Positions 1 to 10,635 of a stretch of DNA of 35,236 nucleotides are shown here, piece by piece. Position 1 is the first letter of the stretch. Each line of letters begins with the position of its first letter. The position numbers and the translations under genes are program-made. Source of the DNA: Bradyrhizobium sp. (lineage in GTDB: Bacteria; Pseudomonadota; Alphaproteobacteria; Rhizobiales; Xanthobacteraceae); NCBI RefSeq assembly GCF_028868675.1, contig NZ_JAGWUA010000025.1, positions 1 through 35,236 of the forward strand. Reading direction: 5' to 3'. A model generated the notes under the pieces. That model was not told the origin of the DNA. It saw only the letters and a program-made list of their open reading frames with translations, and ran no database searches.

Positions 1-959
1 AGCGCGAAGGTGAAGAAGATCGCGTTGTAGAAGAACGCCTGCGCGCTCATCAGCACGAGGCCCACCAGCGCGCGCTGGCGGTAAGCCGCAAACAGCGTGT
101 GGGCGACCTCGGCGAGCGGCGTATGATCGCGCATCCTGAGGCGAATTTTGGCAAGCCCGCTTGCCTTGGCCTGGTCATGCCCGATCACAGACCGCTCGAT
201 TTCGTCGACGATGGCATGAGCCCGCTCGGGCCGGCCGTGGATCATCAGCCAGCGCGGGCTCTCGGGGATCCACATCCGCATCAACAGCACGACCAGGCCG
301 ATCGTCGCGCCGATCAGATAGGCAAGCCGCCAGCCGAGATCGGGATCGATCACGGCGGGGTCGAGCAGGACGATGGCGCTGGCCGCGCCCATCGCGGCGC
401 CGATCCAGAAGCTGCCGTTGATGACGAGATCGGTCCAGCCGCGATAGCGCGCCGGCACCAGCTCCTGGATCGTCGAATTGATCGCGGTGTATTCGCCGCC
501 GATGCCCGCGCCGGTGAGAAATCGGAACAGCGCGTAGCTCGCGATGCTCCACGACAGCGAGGTTGCTGCGGTCGCGGAGAGGTAGAGCGCGAGCGTGATG
601 AAGAACAGTTTCTTGCGCCCGATCCGGTCGGTGAGCCAGCCGAAGCCGAGCGCACCCAGCACCGCGCCGGCGAGATAGGCGCTGTTGGCAATCCCCAGAT
701 CGAGGTTGGAGAAGTGCAAGGCCGGACTCTGCTTCAGCGCGCCGGAGAGCGCGCCCGCGAGCGTGACCTCCAATCCGTCGAGCACCCAGGTGATGCCGAG
801 CGCCAGCACCACGCGGGTGTGAAAGCCGCTCCAGCGCAAGGCGTCCAGCCGCGAGGGAATGCTGGTCTCGACGATGGCGTCATCCATCGAAACCGACCAA
901 TGCGCATCGTCTCCGGAACGCACACGCTCCAGACCGGCGGACTGTGCATGAGGAGCCAT
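1..959 (-). CDS. MFS metabolite:H+ symporter, 3' end beyond the window
   Basis: Inner-membrane transporter of the major facilitator superfamily, sugar/aromatic-acid porter branch. About 319 codons are present and the gene continues past position 1. Hydrophobic helices follow one another throughout. The loop 2-3 signature GWLTDRIGRKK is present, as is PESPRWL, typical of sugar-porter-like and metabolite:H+ symporters, after the sixth helix. Two in-frame ATG starts are possible: 959 (preceded by AGGTAGAG at short spacing) and 887 (no clear Shine-Dalgarno, protein starting MDDAIVETSIPSRL). I give the longer; the conserved part begins after the second. The substrate cannot be told from sequence. 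No neighbour on the same strand explains its role. Family assignment is firm, substrate unknown. Confidence 0.85.
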   Translation of the reverse strand, partial: MAPHAQSAGLERVRSGDDAHWSVSMDDAIVETSIPSRLDALRWSGFHTRVVLALGITWVLDGLEVTLAGALSGALKQSPALHFSNLDLGIANSAYLAGAVLGALGFGWLTDRIGRKKLFFITLALYLSATAATSLSWSIASYALFRFLTGAGIGGEYTAINSTIQELVPARYRGWTDLVINGSFWIGAAMGAASAIVLLDPAVIDPDLGWRLAYLIGATIGLVVLLMRMWIPESPRWLMIHGRPERAHAIVDEIERSVIGHDQAKASGLAKIRLRMRDHTPLAEVAHTLFAAYRQRALVGLVLMSAQAFFYNAIFFTFA

Positions 960-1057
960 CTCTACCTGCCGCACGACAACGCCCCGGCGGGCCCGATGTT
1001 CCCTTTGGAACCAGGCGGCAATGCGGCCGTTTTCGATGCAGACGCAAGGAGTTGCCC

Positions 1058-1441
1058 ATGACCGAGCCGAAACGGACGAGGCGATCGCGGAGGGCTGGAC
1101 CACGCAAGTCCTCACCGCGCAAGACCGCGCGGCGCAAGGCTCCCAGGAAGACGGCGAGCCGGCGCGAAACGTCAAAGCGCTGGTCGCAGCGCGTGACGCG
1201 GGAAAGCGACGCGCTCGACCTCAAGCACGGCGTATTCAAGTTGAAGGAGCCGAAGAAGATCGCGGCCTCATTGAAGCGCTCGGCCGAGCACAGCGGGCGC
1301 CGCAAATCGGGCGCCTACCGCTCGGCGCTCTCGATGCTGACCTTCTACATCAACCGCGCCGGCAAGAGCCTGCCCAGGACCGAGCGCACGCGGCTCGAAC
1401 GCGCCAAGGTGGAGCTGAAGCGGGCATTCGGCAGGGAGTAA
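1058..1441 (+). CDS. DUF3175 family small basic protein
   Basis: A 127-aa protein of unknown function. Its first 40 or so residues are a Lys/Arg/Ser/Thr/Pro-rich tail (for example SSPRKTARRKAPRKTASRR), reminiscent of histone H1-like tails. The rest matches my memory of the DUF3175 family: WSQRVTRESDALDLKHGVF, then a SLKRSAE..RRKSGAYRSALSMLTFYINRAGK block and a helical, basic end. The ATG at 1058 is chosen because AGGAG lies just upstream; an open frame from 944 has no such support. The gene stands alone between two minus-strand genes. Nucleic-acid binding is an inference from charge only. Confidence 0.8.
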   Translation: MTEPKRTRRSRRAGPRKSSPRKTARRKAPRKTASRRETSKRWSQRVTRESDALDLKHGVFKLKEPKKIAASLKRSAEHSGRRKSGAYRSALSMLTFYINRAGKSLPRTERTRLERAKVELKRAFGRE

Positions 1442-1474
1442 ACCTCAGCGGCTCACGCCGCGCGTCGATGCCAA

Positions 1475-3514
1475 CTATGCCGCGCGGATGTTGGCCATGA
1501 AGCGATCGAGTTCGGCGCGCAGGCGGGTGCTCTCGCTCGACAGCGTCCTGGCCGAGTTCAGCACCTCCTCCGAGGCCGAGCCGGTCTCGGCGGCGCCGCG
1601 GTTGACCTGGCCGATGTCCGTCGCCGCGGTCTGCGTGCCCTGCGCCACGCTCTGAACGCTGCGGGCGATCTCCTGCGTCGCGGCGCCCTGCTGCTTCACC
1701 GCGCTCGCAATCGAGGCCGCAATGGTCGAGATCTGCCCGATCGTGGCGCCGATCTCCTTGATCGCCGCGACCGATTCCGCGGTCGCGCCCTGCATGCCCG
1801 CGATGTGTGAGGAGATCTCGTCGGTCGCCCTGGCGGTCTGGCTCGCCAGCGACTTCACTTCGCTCGCGACCACCGCAAAGCCGCGGCCGGCTTCGCCCGC
1901 GCGCGCCGCCTCGATGGTGGCGTTGAGCGCCAGGAGGTTGGTCTGCTCGGCAATCGCGGTGATCAGCTTCACCACCTCGCCGATCTGCTGGGCGGCATGC
2001 GAGAGCTTGCCGATGCGGCCGTCGGTCTCCCTGGCCTGCACCACGGCGTCTTCCGCGATCCGGCTGGAGTCGCGCACCTGGCGGCCGATCTCCTCGACGG
2101 ACACCGACAGCTCTTCCGTCGCGGTCGCGACCGACTGCATGTTGGAGGAAGCCTGCTCGGAGACGCCGGCAACCTGGCCCGACAGCGTCTGCGTGGTCTC
2201 GGCGGTGCGGGTGAGCGTCGAGGCCGCCGACTCGAGCTGCACGGCGGAGGCCGAGACGTTGGAGACGATGGCACCCACAGCAGCCTCGAAATCGTCGGCG
2301 AAGCGAATCAACTCGGCGCGGCGCGAGGCGGCCTGCTCGCGGTTCTGGGCTTCGCCCGCGGCGGCATCGCGCTCGGCCTTGGCCACCGCCTGCATCTTGA
2401 ACTCCTCGACGGCACCGGCCATCTCGCCGATCTCGTCGCTGCGGCCGAGCCCCGGCAGCACGACGTCGAAATTGCCCGACGCCAGTTCCCGCATCGCCTT
2501 GCACATCGCGATCATCGGACGCGAGATGCCGGTACCGAGCAGGACGGCGAGAACGACACCGAGCAGGGTGCCGCCGGCCGCGAGCATCAGGATCAGCTTC
2601 TCGGTCTGGCCGATGGATGCTTCCGATTGCGTCTCCAGGCGCTGCTGCTCGGAGACGAGGTCCGCCTTCATGGCGGTTGCGCCCTGCATGATCGCGCCGG
2701 CCGAGCCGCTCATCTCGGTCACGAGTTCGTCGACCAGCTTGGCGTTGGCTATGAGCTTTTCCAGCGCTTCGCGATAGGCTCCGAGCAACTCCTTGGCTTC
2801 CTTCAGGCCGGCGACGATCTTGTCGTCCATCGAGTAGACCGCGCCCAGCGAGTTCTCGACGAATTTCAGCCGCGCCACCGCGCTGGCGGCGACCGCCTGA
2901 TCGGAATTGAGTACGAAATTGCTGGCGGCCGCGCTCGCGGTCTGGAACTGGGTGTTGACCTGCTTGGTGCCGAATTCGATCGCCTGCGCCTCGGAGTCGG
3001 AGGCGTTGTTGCCGATGTCGTCGAGCTTGTACTTCAGGAGATTGGCGTTGCGCTGAAGCTGGTTCTGCACCAGCAGCGCGCTGTCGCGCTTGGCCTGCAG
3101 GATCTTGGCGAAGGTCGCGGCGAAGTTTGAGAATTCCCTGGCGAGCTTGTTGAGGCTCTCCAGGCGCGCCGGCGACCTGGCGCTCTTGACCGCCAGATCG
3201 ATGGCGTTCTTGAGTCTGGCCTCGGCGTCGAGCGCCGCCTTCGCGTCGTCCTCCTTGCCGGTGACGACGAAATACCGTGCCGCCGATCGGTAGGCGAGCA
3301 GTTCGCGATCGATGTTGCGGGCGAGGTCGGCCTCCGAGACGCTGGTGCGGTAGGCGCCGACCCCGGTCGAGACGCGCTCGAAGCCGAAATAGGCGAAGGC
3401 CATGCTGCCGGCGGAGATGACGAGAACCGCAGCAAAGCCGAGGATGACCTTGGCTCGGAACCGCAGGGTTGGAAGTATTGTGCGCTTCGACGCAGACCCG
3501 ACACGCCCCGACAT
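1475..3514 (-). CDS. methyl-accepting chemotaxis protein
   Basis: Membrane chemoreceptor of 679 aa that would pass ligand signals to a CheA/CheW complex. A first transmembrane helix lies near residues 21-44 and a long, mostly helical periplasmic sensor follows (about 45-305, rich in Ala/Leu/Lys, helical-bundle type rather than Cache-like). A second transmembrane helix is near 307-329, then a HAMP domain starting [20 protein letters not shown]. The cytoplasmic signalling hairpin carries the near-invariant tip [19 protein letters not shown] around residues 515-545. GAGGTGG stands a few bases before the ATG. No che genes lie nearby, so it is an orphan receptor. No C-terminal CheR-tethering pentapeptide is seen; the protein ends FMANIRAA. 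Ligand unknown. Confidence 0.95.
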   Translation of the reverse strand: MSGRVGSASKRTILPTLRFRAKVILGFAAVLVISAGSMAFAYFGFERVSTGVGAYRTSVSEADLARNIDRELLAYRSAARYFVVTGKEDDAKAALDAEARLKNAIDLAVKSARSPARLESLNKLAREFSNFAATFAKILQAKRDSALLVQNQLQRNANLLKYKLDDIGNNASDSEAQAIEFGTKQVNTQFQTASAAASNFVLNSDQAVAASAVARLKFVENSLGAVYSMDDKIVAGLKEAKELLGAYREALEKLIANAKLVDELVTEMSGSAGAIMQGATAMKADLVSEQQRLETQSEASIGQTEKLILMLAAGGTLLGVVLAVLLGTGISRPMIAMCKAMRELASGNFDVVLPGLGRSDEIGEMAGAVEEFKMQAVAKAERDAAAGEAQNREQAASRRAELIRFADDFEAAVGAIVSNVSASAVQLESAASTLTRTAETTQTLSGQVAGVSEQASSNMQSVATATEELSVSVEEIGRQVRDSSRIAEDAVVQARETDGRIGKLSHAAQQIGEVVKLITAIAEQTNLLALNATIEAARAGEAGRGFAVVASEVKSLASQTARATDEISSHIAGMQGATAESVAAIKEIGATIGQISTIAASIASAVKQQGAATQEIARSVQSVAQGTQTAATDIGQVNRGAAETGSASEEVLNSARTLSSESTRLRAELDRFMANIRAA

Positions 3515-3899
3515 TCCACCTCATCCCATTTCAAGTTGCGCAACTGGCAGCGGCCCCGGAGCGCCCGCCCCAGACCGGATGCGCAAAGCTAGGGCAGATT
3601 CGATAAAGGGCGGTAAATTCGGCGACCTCCCCGTCTCAGACCGGCTGGGCCAGCGGCTGACCCGACGGACCAGAACTGGCATCCCACAGTCGCGGCCGCC
3701 AGCCTGTCCCGGAGATGGGAGAAGGGAGGCATCCCCCGCGCGACGCATCCGATCCGGACCGGCCGATGCCGCGCGGCGACCACGGCGCAAAGAGAATCAA
3801 TGACTTTTCAGTGACGCGGGCGACCAAAATCCTAGTTGCAAAGTTCCCGGCCACTGTCTCTAATTAGAACCAATCAAAATCATGCCCGGAGGAAAACAC
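3515..3899 (+). other. Intergenic region ahead of the cox-like operon
   Basis: A 385-bp gap between divergent genes that must hold promoters for the chemoreceptor and for coxS. It becomes AT-richer after about 3795 (for example CTAATTAGAACCAATCAAAA), as expected near a promoter. TTGCAA at 3836-3841 and TAATTA at 3861-3866 are separated by 19 bp, so the match is weak. I see no RNA gene, repeat or convincing small gene. Confidence 0.4.
3888..3892 (+). promoter_or_regulatory. Ribosome binding site fixing a GTG start for coxS
   Basis: GGAGG stands 7 nt before GTG at 3900. An in-frame ATG at 3882 lies upstream of this site and has no Shine-Dalgarno of its own, so GTG is the more likely start. Confidence 0.8.
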
Positions 3900-4385
<486 letters not shown>

Positions 4386-4469
4386 CCGGCAGCTCAGCCT
4401 CGATCGAACAACTACCGCCGCTTTCGCTGGAAAGGGCGGTCAATCAAATTCCCCTCGGGAGGACAGGAC

Positions 4470-6812
<2,343 letters not shown>

Positions 6813-6825
6813 GAGGAGAACGAAG

Positions 6826-7626
6826 ATGTATGAGACCAACTATCATCGCGCCTCCTCGGTCGACGAGGCAGCCGCTCTCTTCGCCAAGGGCAAGGAAGCG
6901 AAATATCTCGCGGGCGGCCACACGCTGATCCCGGTGATGAAGCAGCGTCTTGCCGGTCCCTCCGACGTCATCGATCTCGCCAGGATCAAGGAGTTGGTCG
7001 GCATCGAGGTCGCCGGCGACACGGTGACGGTCAAGGCGGCCACGCCGCATTACGACGTCGCGGCCAGCGACGCCGTGAGGAAGGCGATTCCGGCACTTAG
7101 CTCTCTGGCGTCCCAGATCGGCGACCCCGCCGTGCGCCATCGCGGCACGATCGGCGGCTCGCTCGCCAACAACGATCCCGCTGCGGATTATCCCGCCGCG
7201 GCAATGGCGCTGGGCGCAACCATCAAGACCAACAAGCGCTCGATTGCAGCGGACGACTTCTTCAAGGGCCTGTTCTCCACCGCACTCCAGGACGGCGAGA
7301 TCATCACTGCGGTGTCGTTCCCCGTCCCGGCGAAAGCGGGCTACGCAAAGTTCCCGCACCCGGCCTCGCGCTTCGCACTGACCGGCGTGTTCGTCGCCAA
7401 GGCCAAGTCGGGCGACGTCCGCGTCGCGGTGACCGGCGCCTCGCAGAGCGGCGTGATGCGCTCGGCCGCGATCGAGGCCGCGCTGAAGGCGAACTGGGCC
7501 GCCAGCGCCGTCGACGGCGTGTCGGTCTCCTCCAGCGGCCTACTATCGGACATCCACGGCTCGTCCGACTACCGCGCCAATCTCATCAAGGTGATGGCGC
7601 AGCGCGCGGTGACGGCTGCGGGCTGA
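6826..7626 (+). CDS. coxM: CO dehydrogenase-like FAD subunit
   Basis: 266-aa flavoprotein subunit of the same complex; FAD takes electrons from the [2Fe-2S] clusters and passes them to an acceptor. Both FAD-binding signatures of the family are present: AGGHTLIP at residues 29-36 and TIGGSLANNDPAADYP from 108. Length is normal for CoxM. GAGGAG precedes the ATG and only 13 nt separate it from coxL, so the three genes are one transcript. A terminator follows within 150 bp, and no accessory gene is attached. Confidence 0.93.
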   Translation: MYETNYHRASSVDEAAALFAKGKEAKYLAGGHTLIPVMKQRLAGPSDVIDLARIKELVGIEVAGDTVTVKAATPHYDVAASDAVRKAIPALSSLASQIGDPAVRHRGTIGGSLANNDPAADYPAAAMALGATIKTNKRSIAADDFFKGLFSTALQDGEIITAVSFPVPAKAGYAKFPHPASRFALTGVFVAKAKSGDVRVAVTGASQSGVMRSAAIEAALKANWAASAVDGVSVSSSGLLSDIHGSSDYRANLIKVMAQRAVTAAG

Positions 7627-7630
7627 TGGA

Positions 7631-7679
7631 GAGCATGATCCGGAAAAGTCTGCGGCGGTTTTCCGTAAAGATCATGCTC
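7631..7679 (+). repeat. Palindromic element of the Bradyrhizobium type
   Basis: Perfect 10-bp arms GAGCATGATC (7631-7640) and GATCATGCTC (7670-7679) enclose nested CGGAAAA/TTTTCCG arms. I recognise this GAGCATGATCCGGAAAA sequence as a common dispersed palindrome in Bradyrhizobium and relatives; only one copy is in this window. Confidence 0.75.
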
Positions 7680-7691
7680 AAACAAAGAGCG

Positions 7692-7715
7692 AAAGCGCGA
7701 TGGCGATCGCGCTTT
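7692..7715 (+). repeat. Perfect 10-bp hairpin after coxM
   Basis: AAAGCGCGAT (7692-7701) and ATCGCGCTTT (7706-7715) pair perfectly around a GGCG loop. It is usually part of the same dispersed element as the palindrome 12 bp upstream. No U-tract follows, so it is not a classical terminator. Confidence 0.7.
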
Positions 7716-7738
7716 AGCGCCTCCACACAAAATCTTGG

Positions 7739-7770
7739 CGGCGCGCAGCAATGCGCGCCGTTTTATTTTT
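7739..7770 (+). terminator. Intrinsic terminator of the coxSLM operon
   Basis: A 9-bp perfect stem, CGGCGCGCA/TGCGCGCCG, with a GCAA tetraloop is followed at once by TTTTATTTTT. This is the strongest intrinsic terminator in the window and closes the cox-like operon 113 bp after its last stop codon. Confidence 0.9.
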
Positions 7771-7820
7771 CGCCCTGCGTCATGAAAAGCGCTTGCCTCG
7801 CCCACACGAAGGCGAGAAAA

Positions 7821-7838
7821 GTTAATCGGCCAATTAAC
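7821..7838. promoter_or_regulatory. Dyad upstream of the CaiB-like gene, possible operator
   Basis: GTTAATCGGCCAATTAAC has perfect 6-bp outer arms (GTTAAT/ATTAAC) around GGCC, 76 bp before the GTG start. It is AT-rich in GC-rich surroundings, which fits a repressor site. No regulator gene lies beside it, so the link is a guess. Confidence 0.35.
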
Positions 7839-7914
7839 TCGCCCGTCAAGGAACACCCCAAGCGGTTGGCGCCGCTCAATCGACGTCCCGCATGGCGACC
7901 TGAGGAAACAAAAA

Positions 7915-9021
7915 GTGCTCGATAAACCAGCCTCCCAATCGTCCGTTCGCGCCTCCGGCCCCTTGGCCGGTTTCCGCATCGTCGAATTCGCCGGCATCGG
8001 TCCCGGCCCGTTTGCCTGCATGCTGCTCGCCGACATGGGCGCCGAGGTCGTCACGCTCGATCGCGTCGGCGCGAAGAAGAGCATGAAGTCGGTGGCGGGC
8101 CGCGGCCGCAAGGTGATCGAACTCGATCTCAAGGACAAGGCGGCGATCGCGCAGGTGCTGGACCTGCTCGCCAATGCCGACGCGCTGATCGAGGGATTCC
8201 GTCCCGGCGTGATGGAGCGGCTCGGCCTCGGGCCCGACGTGGTGCTGGCTCGCAATCCAAAGCTGGTCTACGGCCGCATGACCGGCTGGGGCCAGGAAGG
8301 CCCGCTCGCCAACGCCGCCGGCCACGACATCAACTACATCTCCATCACCGGCGCGCTGGCCGCGATCGGAACGAAGGAGAAACCGTTGCCGCCGCTCAAC
8401 CTGGTCGGCGATTTCGGCGGCGGCGCGCTCTATCTGGTGGTCGGCGTGCTCGCGGCGCTGCTGGAAGCCTCGCGCTCGGGCAAGGGCCAGGTGGTCGACA
8501 CCGCGATGTGCGACGGCGCGGCGTCGCTGATGTCGTTCTTCTTCGACATGAGCGCGATGGGGCGCTGGACCGAAGGCCGCGACCGAAACTTCCTCGACGG
8601 CGGCGCGCATTTCTACGGCGTCTATGAATGCGCCTGCGGCAATTTCATCTCGATCGGCTCGATCGAGCCGCAGTTCTATGCGCTGTTGCGCAAGCACGCG
8701 GACCTCAGCGACGCCGCTTTCGACGCCCAGATGGATCCCAGGGCCTGGCCGGCGCTGAAGGAGAAGCTGAAGGCCGTGTTCAAGAGCAAGACGCGCGAAG
8801 ACTGGTGCAAGATCATGGAAGGCACAGACATCTGCTTCGCGCCGGTGCTGACGATGTCGGAGGCGACCAGGCATCCGCACATGGTTGCGCGAAACGTGTT
8901 CGTCGAGCGCCATGGCGTAAAGCAGCCGGCGCCGGCGCCGCGCTTCTCCCGCACGATGTCCACGATTCGCGAGCCGGAAGCGGCGGAGATCGGCGCGGTG
9001 ACCAGCGCGTGGAAGCGATGA
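7915..9021 (+). CDS. CaiB/BaiF family; alpha-methylacyl-CoA racemase-like
   Basis: 368-aa member of the family III CoA-transferase/racemase fold. The start is GTG with GAGGAAA upstream. Motifs: [17 protein letters not shown] near residues 29-45, [11 protein letters not shown] at 63-73, and [20 protein letters not shown] at 88-107. [14 protein letters not shown] holds H137, and [12 protein letters not shown] holds D166. These two match the His/Asp acid-base pair of alpha-methylacyl-CoA racemase, which favours epimerisation of 2-methylacyl-CoA (branched-chain or sterol side-chain breakdown) over CoA transfer. Standing alone, with no acyl-CoA dehydrogenase or thiolase nearby, its exact substrate is open. 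Confidence 0.85.
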   Translation: MLDKPASQSSVRASGPLAGFRIVEFAGIGPGPFACMLLADMGAEVVTLDRVGAKKSMKSVAGRGRKVIELDLKDKAAIAQVLDLLANADALIEGFRPGVMERLGLGPDVVLARNPKLVYGRMTGWGQEGPLANAAGHDINYISITGALAAIGTKEKPLPPLNLVGDFGGGALYLVVGVLAALLEASRSGKGQVVDTAMCDGAASLMSFFFDMSAMGRWTEGRDRNFLDGGAHFYGVYECACGNFISIGSIEPQFYALLRKHADLSDAAFDAQMDPRAWPALKEKLKAVFKSKTREDWCKIMEGTDICFAPVLTMSEATRHPHMVARNVFVERHGVKQPAPAPRFSRTMSTIREPEAAEIGAVTSAWKR

Positions 9022-9061
9022 CGTCATTCCGGGGCGCGCGAAAGCGCCAACCCGGAATCTC
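9022..9061. repeat. Dispersed palindromic repeat, ATTCCGGGG type
   Basis: Arms ATTCCGGG (9026-9033) and CCCGGAAT (9051-9058) enclose GGCGC/GCGCC. It begins right at the stop codon of the CaiB-like gene. I recognise the form as a frequent Bradyrhizobium intergenic repeat. Its position between convergent genes suits a bidirectional terminator, but there is no U-tract. Confidence 0.65.
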
Positions 9062-9138
9062 GGCGTTGTGACCCTGCTTGACAGTCCCCACTGACGCGGC
9101 GTGCCCAAACCGGGCTGCCGCCGGAGGAGCGCTGAATT

Positions 9139-9230
9139 CGTAGAGTGGGCAAAGCGAAGCGTGCCCACCAATTTGACAAGGATCGCGCGAGAAGAGGTGG
9201 GCACGGCGCCAACGCGCCTTTGCCCACCCA
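9139..9230 (+). repeat. Dispersed GTGGGCAAAG repeat, copy 1
   Basis: It begins CGTAGAGTGGGCAAAGCGAA and ends in TTTGCCCACCC, so the whole unit is a large imperfect inverted repeat. The same element, in reverse orientation and with a shorter centre, lies at 35081-35153. It fills the gap between the convergent CaiB-like gene and fahA. Confidence 0.75.
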
Positions 9231-9249
9231 GGTTCGTCGTGGCAGCAAC

Positions 9250-10524
9250 TCACTCCGCCGGCAGGATCGTCCCTTCGACCTCGCCGAAACCGACGCGGTA
9301 GCCGTCGCCCTGGCACCAGCCGCGCATGACGAGGCTGTCGCCGTCCTCCAGGAATGAACGTTTTGCTCCGCCGGGCAATTCCACCGGCTCGGTGCCATTC
9401 CAGCTGATCTCCAGGAGGCTGCCGCGCTGGTTCTTCTCCGGGCCGGAGATCGTGCCGCTCCCCAGAAGATCGCCGACGTTCATGGCGCAGCCGGAGGAGG
9501 CATGGTGCATCAATTGCTGCACCGAGGACCAGTACATGTACTTGAAATTGGTGTGGCAGATGCGGGCGGGCTCGTTCATGCCCGCGGCACGCAAGGCGAC
9601 GTCGAGTTCGAGATCGAAATTGTTCGGCTTGCCCTGGCGCAGATAGGCGAGCGGCGCCGGATCCTGCTCCGGCCCCTGGACGCGAAACGGCTCCAGCGCC
9701 TCGCGGGTGACCACCCACGGGCTGATCGAGGTCGCAAAAGCCTTTGCGAGGAACGGACCCAGCGGCACATATTCCCATTGCTGGATGTCGCGCGCGCTCC
9801 AGTCGTTGAGCAGCACGAAGCCGAAGATCATCTCCTCGGCCTGCGCTTCCGTCAGCATGCCGCCCATCGCCGACGGCTGGCCGACGACGACGCCCATCTC
9901 CAGCTCGAAATCGAGCCGCTTGCACGGCGCGAAGCTCGGCACCTCGACGGTCGGCGGCTTCAGTTGCCCGCGCGGCCGCTTCACCCCGGTGCCCGACACG
10001 ACGACGGTCGAGGCGCGGCCGTTGTAGCCGATCGGCATGTAGAGCCAGTTCGGCTGCAGCGCATTGTCCTTGCCGCGAAACATGACGCCGACATTGGTGG
10101 CGTGCTCCCTGGACGAATAGAAATCGGTGTAGCCGGAAACCGCGATCGGCAGATGCAGCTTCGCGTCCGCCATCGGCACCAGCGCACGCGAGCGCAACTC
10201 CTTGTTGTCGCGCAGATGCGGATTGTCGTGGCGCAGCAACTCGCTGATCTTCGCTCGCGTGCTCGACCACACCTTCGGCCCCAGCGCCATGAAAGCGTTG
10301 ACCGAGCCCTGCGCAAACACCCCATACGCCGGCGAGACGTCGATCAGGCCCTCGTTCTCGAGCACGGCGAGGTCGAGGATGACGTCCCCGATCGCAACGC
10401 CGACGCGCAGAGCCGGATAAGCCGGGGTCGAGAAGACTCCATACGGCAGGTTCTGGATCGGGAAGTCGGAGTTTTGGGAGACCTCGACGAAGGAGCGGAG
10501 CTTTGGGTCGTTGGGATGGGGCAC
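9250..10524 (-). CDS. fahA: fumarylacetoacetase
   Basis: Last step of homogentisate breakdown: hydrolyses fumarylacetoacetate to fumarate and acetoacetate. 424 aa from a GTG start with GGAG six bases upstream; human FAH is 419 aa. The active-site segment DFYSSREHATNVGVMFR gives metal ligand D134 and catalytic H141. DFELEMG gives E207 and E209, and LLNDWSARDIQ gives D241, matching the Ca/Mg site of mammalian FAH. The open frame extends to 10626, but that stretch is translated repeat DNA and is not part of the protein. It is last in the operon, 111 bp after hmgA, with the repeat lying between them. Confidence 0.95.
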   Translation of the reverse strand: MPHPNDPKLRSFVEVSQNSDFPIQNLPYGVFSTPAYPALRVGVAIGDVILDLAVLENEGLIDVSPAYGVFAQGSVNAFMALGPKVWSSTRAKISELLRHDNPHLRDNKELRSRALVPMADAKLHLPIAVSGYTDFYSSREHATNVGVMFRGKDNALQPNWLYMPIGYNGRASTVVVSGTGVKRPRGQLKPPTVEVPSFAPCKRLDFELEMGVVVGQPSAMGGMLTEAQAEEMIFGFVLLNDWSARDIQQWEYVPLGPFLAKAFATSISPWVVTREALEPFRVQGPEQDPAPLAYLRQGKPNNFDLELDVALRAAGMNEPARICHTNFKYMYWSSVQQLMHHASSGCAMNVGDLLGSGTISGPEKNQRGSLLEISWNGTEPVELPGGAKRSFLEDGDSLVMRGWCQGDGYRVGFGEVEGTILPAE

Positions 10525-10530
10525 GCGGTT

Positions 10531-10534
10531 CTCC
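10531..10534 (-). promoter_or_regulatory. Ribosome binding site fixing the fahA GTG start
   Basis: GGAG on the minus strand stands 6 nt before the GTG at 10524. It selects a protein starting with the PHPNDPKLRSF sequence usual for this enzyme and excludes the longer frame reading through the repeat. Confidence 0.75.
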
Positions 10535-10544
10535 AATCTCAAAT

Positions 10545-10623
10545 CGCCATGCCCGGGCTCGACCCGGGCATCCATCTCTTCGGACGAACGATGGATCGCC
10601 GGGTCAAGCCCGGCGATGACGGG
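10545..10623. repeat. Double-hairpin dispersed repeat between hmgA and fahA
   Basis: Two perfect 9-bp hairpins lie in tandem. ATGCCCGGG/CCCGGGCAT has loop CTCGA (10549-10571). ATCGCCGGG/CCCGGCGAT has loop TCAAG (10595-10617). They are joined by a TCCAT/ATGGA pair. I recognise this as a frequent Bradyrhizobium repeat. It sits inside an operon rather than at its end. Confidence 0.75.
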
Positions 10624-10635
10624 CAATAAAAATCA

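Noticed and set aside
7739..7770. Small RNA or riboswitch at the strong hairpin
   Set aside because: Stem, tetraloop and T-run are fully explained by an intrinsic terminator for the preceding operon.
9022..9249. Small genes in the gap between the CaiB-like gene and fahA
   Set aside because: Open frames here run through dispersed repeats and have no ribosome binding sites or recognisable products.
10525..10626. N-terminal extension of FahA starting MPVIAGLDPAIHR
   Set aside because: It is translated dispersed-repeat DNA; the GTG at 10524 has a good ribosome binding site and gives the family's normal N-terminus.
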